From assembly GCA_900320585.1 (NCBI GenBank), contig ONSV01000041.1, forward strand, positions 1 to 34,302: 34,302 nt of DNA. The letters are read 5' to 3'. The position numbers were made by a program, and so were the translations under genes. Of this stretch, positions 17,876-25,224 are shown in pieces. How positions within the stretch are numbered: the first letter of the stretch is position 1; every line of letters starts with the position of its first letter. The notes below the pieces were generated by a model. It had not been told where the DNA came from. It saw only the letters and a program-made list of their open reading frames with translations, and did no database searches. The DNA comes from an uncultured Prevotellaceae bacterium (lineage in GTDB: Bacteria > Bacteroidota > Bacteroidia > Bacteroidales > Bacteroidaceae).

Positions 17876-18805
17876 ATGAGAAGAATACTGTTATCAACCC
17901 TGATGCTTGCTTTCGCCATCGCAGGTATGGCCCAGCCCCAGGGATTCGGAGGCTTCGGACAGCCACAGACAGAGCCCGACTGGAAAGACGTGAACTATGC
18001 CGGTGACGACCTGGAGGCCCATCGCATGGACATCTACCTGCCCAAGACGGGCGAGGGCAAATACAAGGTAGTGATTGCCATATACGGCAGCGCCTGGTTT
18101 GCCAACAACATGAAAGGCATGACCTACATGTCGTTAGGCAAGCCCCTCACCGATGCCGGTTTCGCCGTAGTGAGCATCAACCACCGTTCGAGCGCCGACG
18201 CGAAGTTTCCCGCTCAGATCAACGACGTGAAGGCCGCCATCCGCTTCGTGCGTGCCAACGCCGACAAATATCGGCTCGACACCTCGTTCATCGGCATTAC
18301 CGGATTCTCCTCGGGCGGGCACCTGGCCTCGCTGGCAGGAGTGTCGAACGGCATAAAGAGCCGCACCATAGGCGCCACCACCATCGACGTGGAAGGCGAG
18401 GTGGGTGGCAATCTTGAGTTCAGCAGCGACGTGGATGCCGTGGTCGACTGGTTTGGTCCGGTGGACATGTCGCGCATGCACGACTGCTCTACCGTGAACG
18501 ACGGTCGTTCACCCGAGGCCGCCCTTATCGGCGGTGCTCCTGCCGACCTGCCCGACATGGTGAACCACATCAGTCCGATTTTCTACGTGGGCGAGGGAGG
18601 TCCCCGTTTTCTGGTAATCCATGGTGATGCCGACAACGTGGTGCCCCACTGCGTGAGCGAGTTTTTCGCCGGTGAGCTGCGCAAGGCAGGCCGTCTGGAA
18701 GAATTCATCAGCGTGCCCGGAGGCGGACATGGCCCGGTGACATTCAATGCCGACACCTTCAAGAAGATGACCGACTTCTTCATCCAAGAGTCGAAAAAGA
18801 AGTAA
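17876..18805 (+). CDS. Alpha/beta-hydrolase esterase (feruloyl/acetyl esterase-like), secreted
   Basis: A 309-residue protein with a signal peptide (about residues 1-19, ending GMA-QPQ) and a short Gly/Phe/Gln-rich linker (QGFGGFGQPQ). The alpha/beta-hydrolase domain shows nucleophile S145 in GFSSGG, the acid D253 in HGDADNVVP and H285 in GGGHG. The usual HGGGW oxyanion motif is replaced by YGSAW, a variant I associate with Bacteroidetes members of this group. The fold is that of the BD-FAE-like carbohydrate esterases, which remove ferulate or acetate from plant polysaccharides; the actual acyl group is not known. It stands in front of SusC/SusD on the same strand but is closed by its own hairpin at 18841, so it forms a separate transcript. 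Confidence 0.9.
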   Translation: MRRILLSTLMLAFAIAGMAQPQGFGGFGQPQTEPDWKDVNYAGDDLEAHRMDIYLPKTGEGKYKVVIAIYGSAWFANNMKGMTYMSLGKPLTDAGFAVVSINHRSSADAKFPAQINDVKAAIRFVRANADKYRLDTSFIGITGFSSGGHLASLAGVSNGIKSRTIGATTIDVEGEVGGNLEFSSDVDAVVDWFGPVDMSRMHDCSTVNDGRSPEAALIGGAPADLPDMVNHISPIFYVGEGGPRFLVIHGDADNVVPHCVSEFFAGELRKAGRLEEFISVPGGGHGPVTFNADTFKKMTDFFIQESKKK

Positions 18806-18840
18806 TAACTCATACCATTCATATTCACTTCTACTCCGAA

Positions 18841-18872
18841 AAGGCATGCCCTGCACTGCATGGGCATGTCTT
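18841..18872 (+). terminator. Intrinsic terminator after the esterase gene
   Basis: AAGGCATGCCC (18841-18851) pairs with GGGCATGTCTT (18862-18872) over 11 bp including one G-U, with a 10-nt loop. It is followed by a T-rich stretch. It separates the esterase from the downstream SusC promoter. Confidence 0.75.
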
Positions 18873-18919
18873 TCTGTTTTATCCCGCTACTCTTTTGTCA
18901 AGAAAGATAACCTGTTTTC

Positions 18920-18950
18920 TTTGTCATTCGGTCAAAAATCACTATCTTCG
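18920..18950 (+). promoter_or_regulatory. Probable promoter for SusC/SusD
   Basis: TTTG at 18920-18923 and TATCTTCG at 18943-18950, 19 bases apart. The -7 box ends in TTCG rather than TTTG, the same variant as in the tryptophanase promoter. It lies 39-54 bases before the candidate start codons at 18990 and 19005. Confidence 0.7.
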
Positions 18951-18989
18951 CAACAGAATAACCCTAAGGAATACCCCAAAATCACATCT

Positions 18990-21710
18990 ATGTTCACTTC
19001 TACCATGAAAAAAGTTACGTCCATTGCTTTTTTTCTTGCATTGCTGACGCAGGCACAAATGGCTATGGGACAGTCGGCAACCAACGACGACGACACCCTG
19101 GCCACCGCCGCCCACTTCAGCGGAGGCTCGGCCGACAAGGTGACCCAAGAGCGCATGAACAAAGGACTGGTGACCAACTCGCTGAGCGCCCTGAGCGGCC
19201 AGGCGGCAGGCGTGCAGGTATCGAATGGCTCCAACCGCATGGCCATGCTGAGCAGCGTGCGTGTGCGTGGCACCACTTCGCTTACCGGCGGCAACGACCC
19301 CCTTGTCATCATCGACGGCGTGTCGGCCGACCTGTCGGTGCTCTCCTCGATATACCCTGCCGACATTGAGAGTTTCACCATTCTGAAAAATGCCGCCGAG
19401 ACCGCCCAATATGGTTCGCGTGGTGCCTCGGGCGTGATACAGGTGACCACGAAGAAAGGGCATGGTGGCAAGTTCCGCATCTCATACGACGGCAACTACG
19501 GCTTTGAGTCGGTATACAAGAACATCGAGATGCTTGGCCGCAACAGCTATATCAACACCGCCCAATCGCTGGGTTTGGTTTATAATGACGGCGGTCATGC
19601 CACCGACTTCCCCGACGCCATCACCCGCACAGGTACGGTGCATGGCCACCATGTGGCCTTCGGTGGAGGCAGCGACCAGAGCAACTACCGTGCCTCGGTA
19701 GGATTCATCGACCACAAGACCGTCATCAACGTAGAGGAGTACCGTAATTTCGTGGCCAAGCTCGACATCTCGCAGAAAGCCTTCGACAACCGTCTGTCGA
19801 TAGACCTGGGCGTATATGGTTCTACCCAACGCAACAAAGACATTTTCGACGAGCAGATGCTCTTCTACTCTGCCGCAGCGATGAACCCCACCTTCGGCAA
19901 GGGCATGAACAGCGATGGCGGGTGGGACAAGAACACCACCGCCTCGCAGGTGAACAACCCCATGGCCCTGCTGCAAGAGCAAGACCATAGCAAGAACCTG
20001 AGTTTCAACACCCACATCAAGTTGGCCTACGACATCTGGCCCAACCTGAAAGTGAGCTTCTTTGGCTCCTACTCCTTTGCCAGCACCGAGCATTCCCAAT
20101 ACCTGCCCACGTGGGTGTGGGCACAGGGCCAGGCCTACCGTGCCGAGAAGAAGAACGAGGACTGGCTCGCCAACCTCCTGGTGGACTACTGGTGGGACTT
20201 CAATTCGGAGAACCGCCTGGAGCTGACCGGACTTGGCGAATACCAGATCAACACCGAGACGGGATTCTGGACCACGGTGAGAGGGTTCACCACCAATGCC
20301 TTCGGCTACAACAACCTCAAGGCCGGTTCGCTTCGCCCCTACGGAGGCACAGGCTCGGGCTATGAGCGCCCCACCCTCGCCTCTGTCATGGGTTCGGCGA
20401 AATACCTGTTCATGCACCGCTATTCGCTCTCGCTCACCATGCGTGCCGACGGCAGCAGCAAGATGGCCAAGGACAGACGTTGGGGATTATTCCCCTCGCT
20501 CTCCCTCAACTGGGACGTGATGCGTGAGCAGTTCATGCGTGGCATGCCCTTCATCAGCCAACTGAAGCTGCGTATGGGTTACGGCGAGACGGGAAACCTC
20601 GGTGCCATCGACTCATTCAACTCGCTCAGCATGTTCCAGCCCATGGGCGTCGTTCCCGTCTACGGCTCGCCCATGGTAACCTTAGGCATTGCGAGCAACA
20701 CCAACCCCGACCTGCAATGGGAAACCCGCACCACCTTCAACATCGGTATGGACATCGGCCTATGGAACAACCGCCTGGTGATGACCGCCGAATACTACCG
20801 TTCGAAGACCCGCGACATGCTCTATCTCTACGATGTGAGCATACCGCCCTTCGCCTACGACAAACTGCTCGACAACCTGGGCAAGATGAGCAACGACGGA
20901 TTCGAGCTGGGTCTGGGCATCACTCCGCTGGAAACCCGCGACATGCAGTTCAACATCAACATGAACCTGGCCTACCAGCGCAACAAGCTCATCTCGCTTG
21001 AGGGCAAGTACGAGGACATCTACATGACTGCCAACAACATCACCTCAATCGGCTCGCTCAACGGAGCCGGATTCCATGGAGGCAACAACGACATTGTCTA
21101 CCAGATTGTGGGTCAGCCCCTTGGCGTGTTCTACCTGCCCCACTGCACAGGTGTCGTGGACTATGGCGATGGCACCTACATGTATGAGATAGCCGACCTC
21201 AACGGCGATGGCGTTGCCGATGCCGGTAGCGACCGCTACATTGCCGGCCAGGCCACCCCGAAATGGACATTGGGCTCTAACATCAGTTTCCGCTACAAGG
21301 ATTTCGACATCTCGCTCCAGATGAACGGAGCCTTTGGCCACAAGATCTACAACGGCACATCGCTAACCTACATGAACATGGGGTCGTTTCCCGACTACAA
21401 CGTGATGCCCGAAGCCCTCTCAAGGAAAATCTACGACCAGGTGGCCACCGACTATTACCTTGAGCGTGGTGACTACCTGAACTTCGACTACCTGACAGTG
21501 GGGTGGAACGTTCCCATCCAGCGCTATACTCCGTTCATCAGTCAGCTCCGTGTGGCGCTGAGCATCAACAACTTAGGCACCATCACCTCGTACAGCGGCC
21601 TCACCCCGATGATCAACAGCTATGTGGTGAACAACACCCTTGGCATCGACGACAAGCGCAGCTATCCTCCCTACCGTTCCTACTCGCTCGGCGTAAGCAT
21701 CTCGTTCTAA
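18990..21710 (+). CDS. SusC/RagA-type TonB-dependent outer-membrane transporter without N-terminal extension
   Basis: The start is either 18990 or 19005. The second gives a standard signal peptide (MKKVTSIAFFLALLTQAQMAMG-Q) and a 901-residue protein. The promoter at 18920-18950 excludes the earlier in-frame ATG at 18846. Numbering from 19005, the plug domain begins within about 40 residues of the start: LSGQAAGVQV, VRVRGTTSL near residue 86, PLVIIDGV, then YGSRGASGVIQVTTKKG. The beta-barrel follows and ends in SLGVSISF with the terminal phenylalanine typical of outer-membrane barrels. SusC proteins usually carry a carboxypeptidase-regulatory-like domain of roughly 80 residues before the plug; none is visible here, and no clear TonB box was recognised. 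It should import an oligosaccharide with the SusD encoded 19 bp downstream. Confidence 0.95.
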   Translation: MFTSTMKKVTSIAFFLALLTQAQMAMGQSATNDDDTLATAAHFSGGSADKVTQERMNKGLVTNSLSALSGQAAGVQVSNGSNRMAMLSSVRVRGTTSLTGGNDPLVIIDGVSADLSVLSSIYPADIESFTILKNAAETAQYGSRGASGVIQVTTKKGHGGKFRISYDGNYGFESVYKNIEMLGRNSYINTAQSLGLVYNDGGHATDFPDAITRTGTVHGHHVAFGGGSDQSNYRASVGFIDHKTVINVEEYRNFVAKLDISQKAFDNRLSIDLGVYGSTQRNKDIFDEQMLFYSAAAMNPTFGKGMNSDGGWDKNTTASQVNNPMALLQEQDHSKNLSFNTHIKLAYDIWPNLKVSFFGSYSFASTEHSQYLPTWVWAQGQAYRAEKKNEDWLANLLVDYWWDFNSENRLELTGLGEYQINTETGFWTTVRGFTTNAFGYNNLKAGSLRPYGGTGSGYERPTLASVMGSAKYLFMHRYSLSLTMRADGSSKMAKDRRWGLFPSLSLNWDVMREQFMRGMPFISQLKLRMGYGETGNLGAIDSFNSLSMFQPMGVVPVYGSPMVTLGIASNTNPDLQWETRTTFNIGMDIGLWNNRLVMTAEYYRSKTRDMLYLYDVSIPPFAYDKLLDNLGKMSNDGFELGLGITPLETRDMQFNINMNLAYQRNKLISLEGKYEDIYMTANNITSIGSLNGAGFHGGNNDIVYQIVGQPLGVFYLPHCTGVVDYGDGTYMYEIADLNGDGVADAGSDRYIAGQATPKWTLGSNISFRYKDFDISLQMNGAFGHKIYNGTSLTYMNMGSFPDYNVMPEALSRKIYDQVATDYYLERGDYLNFDYLTVGWNVPIQRYTPFISQLRVALSINNLGTITSYSGLTPMINSYVVNNTLGIDDKRSYPPYRSYSLGVSISF

Positions 21711-21729
21711 CTTCCCAACAGCCTTTATC

Positions 21730-23337
21730 ATGAGAAAATATATCCTTATCACACTTGCCACACTCGCCCTCGCCTCCTGCCTTGACGAGAATCCACGCGA
21801 CCGCTTGTCGGAAGACGAGGTGTTCACCACCAGCACCGACCTCTACCTGAACACCGTGGCCAATCTCTACAACTATATCGGAGGGCATGAGGACGGACAA
21901 GGCCTACAGGGCACTACCCGTGGCATCTACGACCTGAACACCTTCACCAGCGACGAGGCCATACTTCCCACCCGTGGCGGCGACTGGTATGACGGCGGAC
22001 TGTGGCTCGAGCTCTACAGGCACACCTTCAATGCCGGCACGGCCCCCATCGGCAACTCCTGGAACTACCTATACAAGGTGATTGTGCTCTGCAACCATTC
22101 GCTCGACTACCTGCAGAAATACAGTCATCTGATTCCCACCAACCAGCAGGCACCACTCCAAGCTGAAGTGAGAGGCATACGGGCATTGTGCTACTTCTAC
22201 CTGCTCGACCTCTTTGGCCGCGTGCCCTGGATCAGCTCATCAGGAATCTCGATGAACGAGACCGACCAGCTCTCGCGCAACCAGCTATTCTGGAAACTCT
22301 ACGACGAGGTGAACGAGATACTGCCCTATCTTCCCATGGTGCATAGCAACAAGCCCGGCAACTATTATGGGCGCATCACAGCCCCGGTGATGTGGTTCAT
22401 TCTTGCCAAGATGGCACTCAACGCCGAGATCTGGGCCGATGAGATCTGGACCGATGAACAACATCTGGAGGGCGACAACATTTTCTTCACCATAGACGAT
22501 GAGCAAATGACCGCGTGGGAAGTATGCCTCTACTATTGCGATATGCTCACCAATTTTGGCTATGAGCTGGAGCCCATCTACTCCTTCAATTTCAACACCA
22601 GGAACGAGACCTCTGTGGAAAACATCTTCACCATCCCCATGGACAAGACCCTCTACACCAACCAGTTCAAATATCTTTTCCGCTCACGCCACAACAACCA
22701 CGGAGCGGCGTTGAGCATGGCATCGGAGAACGGTACTTGTGCCACGGTGAGTGCGGTGCGCACCTATGGCTATGGCACGGACGACGTGGACAACCGCTAT
22801 TTCATGAACTTCTTCTCCGACAGCGTGTTTGTGGACAACAAACTTGTGTTGCTCGACAATGGCGAGCCGCTGGTGTATATGCCCCTTGCCGTGGAGCCCG
22901 ACCTCACGGGCACGCTCTACGAGAAGACCGCCGGCGCACGAATGTTCAAATACGAGATTGACCGTACGGCCTACAACGACGGACTGCTGCAGAGCAACGA
23001 CATCGTGCTCTTCAGGTATGCCGACGTGCTGCTCATGGCCTCGGAGGCCAAGGTACGGGCAGGGCTGAATGGAGACAAGGAACTGAACATGGTGCGCCAA
23101 CGTGCAGGAATGGACTACCGTCCCGCCACGCTCGACAACATTCTCGACGAACGCCTGATGGAGTTGCAATGGGAAGGTTGGCGCCGTCAGGACCTCATCC
23201 GCTTCGACCGTTTCCACCGCGCCTACGACATGCGCCAGCAGGTGGCCAACGAGAACGACCGCCACACCATCGTATTCCCCATACCTGGTGGAGCCATTGC
23301 CCTGAACAAGAGGCTCACCCAAAATCCAGGCTACTAA
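21730..23337 (+). CDS. SusD/RagB-type glycan-binding lipoprotein
   Basis: A 535-residue outer-membrane lipoprotein: the signal peptide ends in LALASC, with C17 as the lipidated cysteine. The N-terminal half holds the TPR-like helices of SusD proteins (LYLNTVANLYNYI, AEVRGIRALCYFYLLDLFGRVPW). The C-terminal part has the conserved RYADVLLMASEAKVRAG and the LMELQWEGWRRQDLIRFDRF block, ending with FPIPGGAIALN. It covers the SusC channel and binds the glycan outside the cell. Aromatic residues are frequent, as expected for sugar binding, but the target cannot be inferred. It is co-transcribed with SusC and followed by a strong hairpin terminator. Confidence 0.96.
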   Translation: MRKYILITLATLALASCLDENPRDRLSEDEVFTTSTDLYLNTVANLYNYIGGHEDGQGLQGTTRGIYDLNTFTSDEAILPTRGGDWYDGGLWLELYRHTFNAGTAPIGNSWNYLYKVIVLCNHSLDYLQKYSHLIPTNQQAPLQAEVRGIRALCYFYLLDLFGRVPWISSSGISMNETDQLSRNQLFWKLYDEVNEILPYLPMVHSNKPGNYYGRITAPVMWFILAKMALNAEIWADEIWTDEQHLEGDNIFFTIDDEQMTAWEVCLYYCDMLTNFGYELEPIYSFNFNTRNETSVENIFTIPMDKTLYTNQFKYLFRSRHNNHGAALSMASENGTCATVSAVRTYGYGTDDVDNRYFMNFFSDSVFVDNKLVLLDNGEPLVYMPLAVEPDLTGTLYEKTAGARMFKYEIDRTAYNDGLLQSNDIVLFRYADVLLMASEAKVRAGLNGDKELNMVRQRAGMDYRPATLDNILDERLMELQWEGWRRQDLIRFDRFHRAYDMRQQVANENDRHTIVFPIPGGAIALNKRLTQNPGY

Positions 23338-23370
23338 GACAGGGAAAGTCCCAGCCCCATGAAGCCAAAA

Positions 23371-23409
23371 AAAGGCCGGATAATCAGCTATTCCGATTAT
23401 CCGGCCTTT
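23371..23409. terminator. Bidirectional hairpin terminator
   Basis: Arms 23371-23385 and 23395-23409 pair perfectly over 15 bp with a 9-nt loop, with an A-run before and a T-rich stretch after. It separates convergent SusD (+) and tryptophanase (-). Confidence 0.9.
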
Positions 23410-23422
23410 ATTTGACAAAAGA

Positions 23423-24796
23423 CTACAGCCTGCGCAGCTGCACTGTGAAATGCCGCATGAGTGGTGCCTCCCACTCGATGGCCACGCCCCGTGTGATGCT
23501 CTCGCGGCGGTCGTACACATTCTTGAGTGCGGCTGCCACCACATCCATATGGTTGTCGGTATACACACGGCGCGGGATGGCCAGCCGCAGCAGGTCGAGT
23601 CCGCCGAAGCGGTTCTCGCGCGTCACGGGGTCGCGGTCGGCCAGCACATAGCCAATCTCGCATCCCCTCACCCCCGCCTCGAGGTAGAGCTCACAGGTAA
23701 GCGTCTGGGCGGGGAACTCCTCCTTGGGCACATGCGTGAGCACGCGGTCGGCATCCACGAAGATGGCATGTCCGCCCGCCGGTCTCTGGTAAGGAATGCC
23801 ATACTCATCGAGCCGTTCAGCAAGATGCCTCACCTGCCGGATACGCGTGTCGAGCATGTCGAACTCCGTATTCTCGTCGAGTCCCTGGGCGATGGCATTG
23901 AGGTCGCGCCCGTTGAGTCCACCATAGGTGACATATCCCTCCATGGGTATGCAGAACATCTTTGCCCCATCAAACCATTCTTTCCGCCTGGTAGCGATGA
24001 AGCCACCCATATTGACGATGGCGTCCTTCTTCGCCGACATGGTGGCGGCGTCGGCCTGCTCGTACATCTCGAGCGCGATTTCCTTGATTGTCTTCGTGGC
24101 ATAGCCTTCCTCGCGTGTCTTGATGAAATAGGCATTCTCGGCGAAGCGGGCCGAGTCCATCACCACAGGCACGCCATAGCGATGGCACAGCGCACAGGTA
24201 TCCTTGATGTTGCGCATGCTCACAGGTTGGCCGCCCACCGTGTTGTTGGTCACGGTAAGCACCATGAACGGCACCTTGCCCTTGTTCTCCTGCAGCACAC
24301 GCTCCAGTTTCTCGAGCGACACGTTGCCCTTGAAGGGCACCTCGGCCTGCGTGTCGTGCGCCTCGTCGCACGTGACGTCGATAGCCTTTGCCTTGCGCGA
24401 CTCGATATGCCCCTTGGTGGTGTCGAAATGCGCGTTTCCGGGCACCACGTCGCCCTCTTTCACGAGCAGCGAGAAGAGCACGTTCTCGGCAGCCCTTCCC
24501 TGGTGCGTGGGAATGACATAGGGCATGCCGAAGATGCGCTGCACCATGGCCTCGAACTTATAGAACGAGGTGGCGCCGGCGTAGCTCTCGTCGCCGAGCA
24601 TCATCTGTGCCCACTGGCGGTCGCTCATTGCCCCGGTACCACTGTCGGTGAGCAAGTCGATATACACTTGGTCGGCTTTGAGTTGGAATACATTGTAGTG
24701 GGCCTCACTGAGCCATTTCTCTCTCTCTTCGCGTGTGCTGATGTGGATAGGTTCCACCATCTTGATTTTCCACGATTCTGCGTATGGTATTTGCAT
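23423..24796 (-). CDS. tnaA: Tryptophanase (tryptophan indole-lyase)
   Basis: A 457-residue PLP enzyme that converts L-tryptophan to indole, pyruvate and ammonia in the cytoplasm. The family motifs DLLTDSGTGAMS, PTHQGRAAEN, SARFAENAYFIK and MSAKKD are all present; K257, the second lysine of SAKKD, binds PLP (K270 in E. coli TnaA). The close relative tyrosine phenol-lyase is ruled out on two points. Here FDTTKGH carries the Asp seen in TnaA (FDTTQGH), not the TTTRYH of the phenol-lyase. GCEIG carries Ile where the phenol-lyase has the phenol-binding Arg (SMERG). The start at 24796 (MQIPYAESWKIKM) matches the usual N-terminus of Bacteroides tryptophanases as I remember it; an ATG 14 codons upstream is less likely. 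It is a single gene behind a long leader, unrelated in function to the surrounding glycan genes. Confidence 0.95.
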   Translation of the reverse strand: MQIPYAESWKIKMVEPIHISTREEREKWLSEAHYNVFQLKADQVYIDLLTDSGTGAMSDRQWAQMMLGDESYAGATSFYKFEAMVQRIFGMPYVIPTHQGRAAENVLFSLLVKEGDVVPGNAHFDTTKGHIESRKAKAIDVTCDEAHDTQAEVPFKGNVSLEKLERVLQENKGKVPFMVLTVTNNTVGGQPVSMRNIKDTCALCHRYGVPVVMDSARFAENAYFIKTREEGYATKTIKEIALEMYEQADAATMSAKKDAIVNMGGFIATRRKEWFDGAKMFCIPMEGYVTYGGLNGRDLNAIAQGLDENTEFDMLDTRIRQVRHLAERLDEYGIPYQRPAGGHAIFVDADRVLTHVPKEEFPAQTLTCELYLEAGVRGCEIGYVLADRDPVTRENRFGGLDLLRLAIPRRVYTDNHMDVVAAALKNVYDRRESITRGVAIEWEAPLMRHFTVQLRRL

Positions 24797-25094
24797 GTTT
24801 TTCAGTTTGATGTGTTCCCGCAATGGCAACGGGCCCAAGACGACGAGCCTGAGCTACGGCCATAGCGACAACGGGTGAATAAAAAAAGATTTTGGTTACT
24901 TGGTTTCCGGATTGCTCCGACGGAAAGAGGGATACGCATAATAGGAAATGCGACATCACGTCAGGAAGCGAAGTGGTCGCGCTCCTTGATATTGACGAAG
25001 ACGTCGTTTTTTCCAGGTGTGAATCGTTTTTGTGTCATTCGATAGTATAGTAGTCAACCCTGGTTGGGTGGGGAAAAATCCCCTGTTTGGTCTT
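24797..25094 (-). promoter_or_regulatory. Long 5' leader of tryptophanase
   Basis: About 298 bases separate the expected transcription start from the tnaA ATG. Read on the minus strand the leader holds, in order: a 25-codon ORF (25038-24961), a short inverted repeat TTTCCG/CGGAAA (24904-24926), a run of seven T (24887-24881), and two near-direct repeats beginning CCCGTTG(T/C)C, the second of which can form a CCCG/CGGG hairpin just before the gene. An 84-codon frame from 24959 runs into tnaA but looks non-coding. A regulatory leader is plausible, but no known riboswitch was recognised. Confidence 0.4.
24961..25038 (-). CDS. Possible 25-residue leader ORF upstream of tryptophanase
   Basis: The ORF starts with ATG at 25038, begins MTQKRFTPGKNDVFVNIK, continues through ERDHF and ends with TGA at 24961. 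An in-frame stop lies six codons upstream. Its size is close to the 24-residue TnaC leader peptide of E. coli and it lies in the leader of the same gene, but it contains no tryptophan and no proline before the stop, both needed in the E. coli mechanism. Translation is unproven. Confidence 0.3.
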   Translation of the reverse strand: MTQKRFTPGKNDVFVNIKERDHFAS

Positions 25095-25100
25095 TGGTCG

Positions 25101-25131
25101 CGAATATACTACTTTTTATCCAATCCGCAAA
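25101..25131 (-). promoter_or_regulatory. Probable tryptophanase promoter with inverted repeat at -33
   Basis: On the minus strand TTTG (25131-25128) and TATATTCG (25108-25101) are 19 bases apart. A 7-bp inverted repeat, CGCAAAA at 25126-25132 with TTTTGCG at 25145-25151, overlaps the -33 box. It could be an operator or a weak terminator for the operon ending at 25225. Confidence 0.6.
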
Positions 25132-25162
25132 ATATTTTCTCATCTTTTGCGAATAGAAAGGA

Positions 25163-25222
25163 GTTCAGATGTTCTGGAGTTCAGACATTACCACGGCAAA
25201 TAGCCATTGAGCCTAATGAGGT
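25163..25222. repeat. Dispersed octamer-based intergenic repeat, short copy
   Basis: Three 8-bp units (GTTCAGAT, GTTCTGGA, GTTCAGAC) are followed by a 36-bp segment matching 13907-13942 at 31 of 36 positions, in the same orientation. The inverted terminal part seen in the first copy is missing. The similarity ends three bases before the stop codon of the minus-strand gene. Confidence 0.7.
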
Positions 25223-25224
25223 AC

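Noticed and set aside
23423-24796. Calling the PLP lyase tyrosine phenol-lyase
   Set aside because: The substrate-site residues match tryptophanase: the FDTTKGH Asp and an Ile in place of the phenol-binding Arg.
23450-24865. A 471-codon open frame on the plus strand exactly opposite tryptophanase
   Set aside because: It mirrors a well-supported gene with all catalytic motifs; the translation is His/Leu/Val-rich without family features and is explained by G+C-biased codon use.
24705-24959. An 84-codon minus-strand frame running from the tnaA leader into tnaA
   Set aside because: It overlaps the start of tnaA in another frame and shows no protein-like family features; more likely part of an untranslated leader.
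24961-25038. A TnaC homolog
   Set aside because: Similar size and position, and a loose NI...DH resemblance, but no tryptophan and no terminal proline; kept only as a possible leader ORF.
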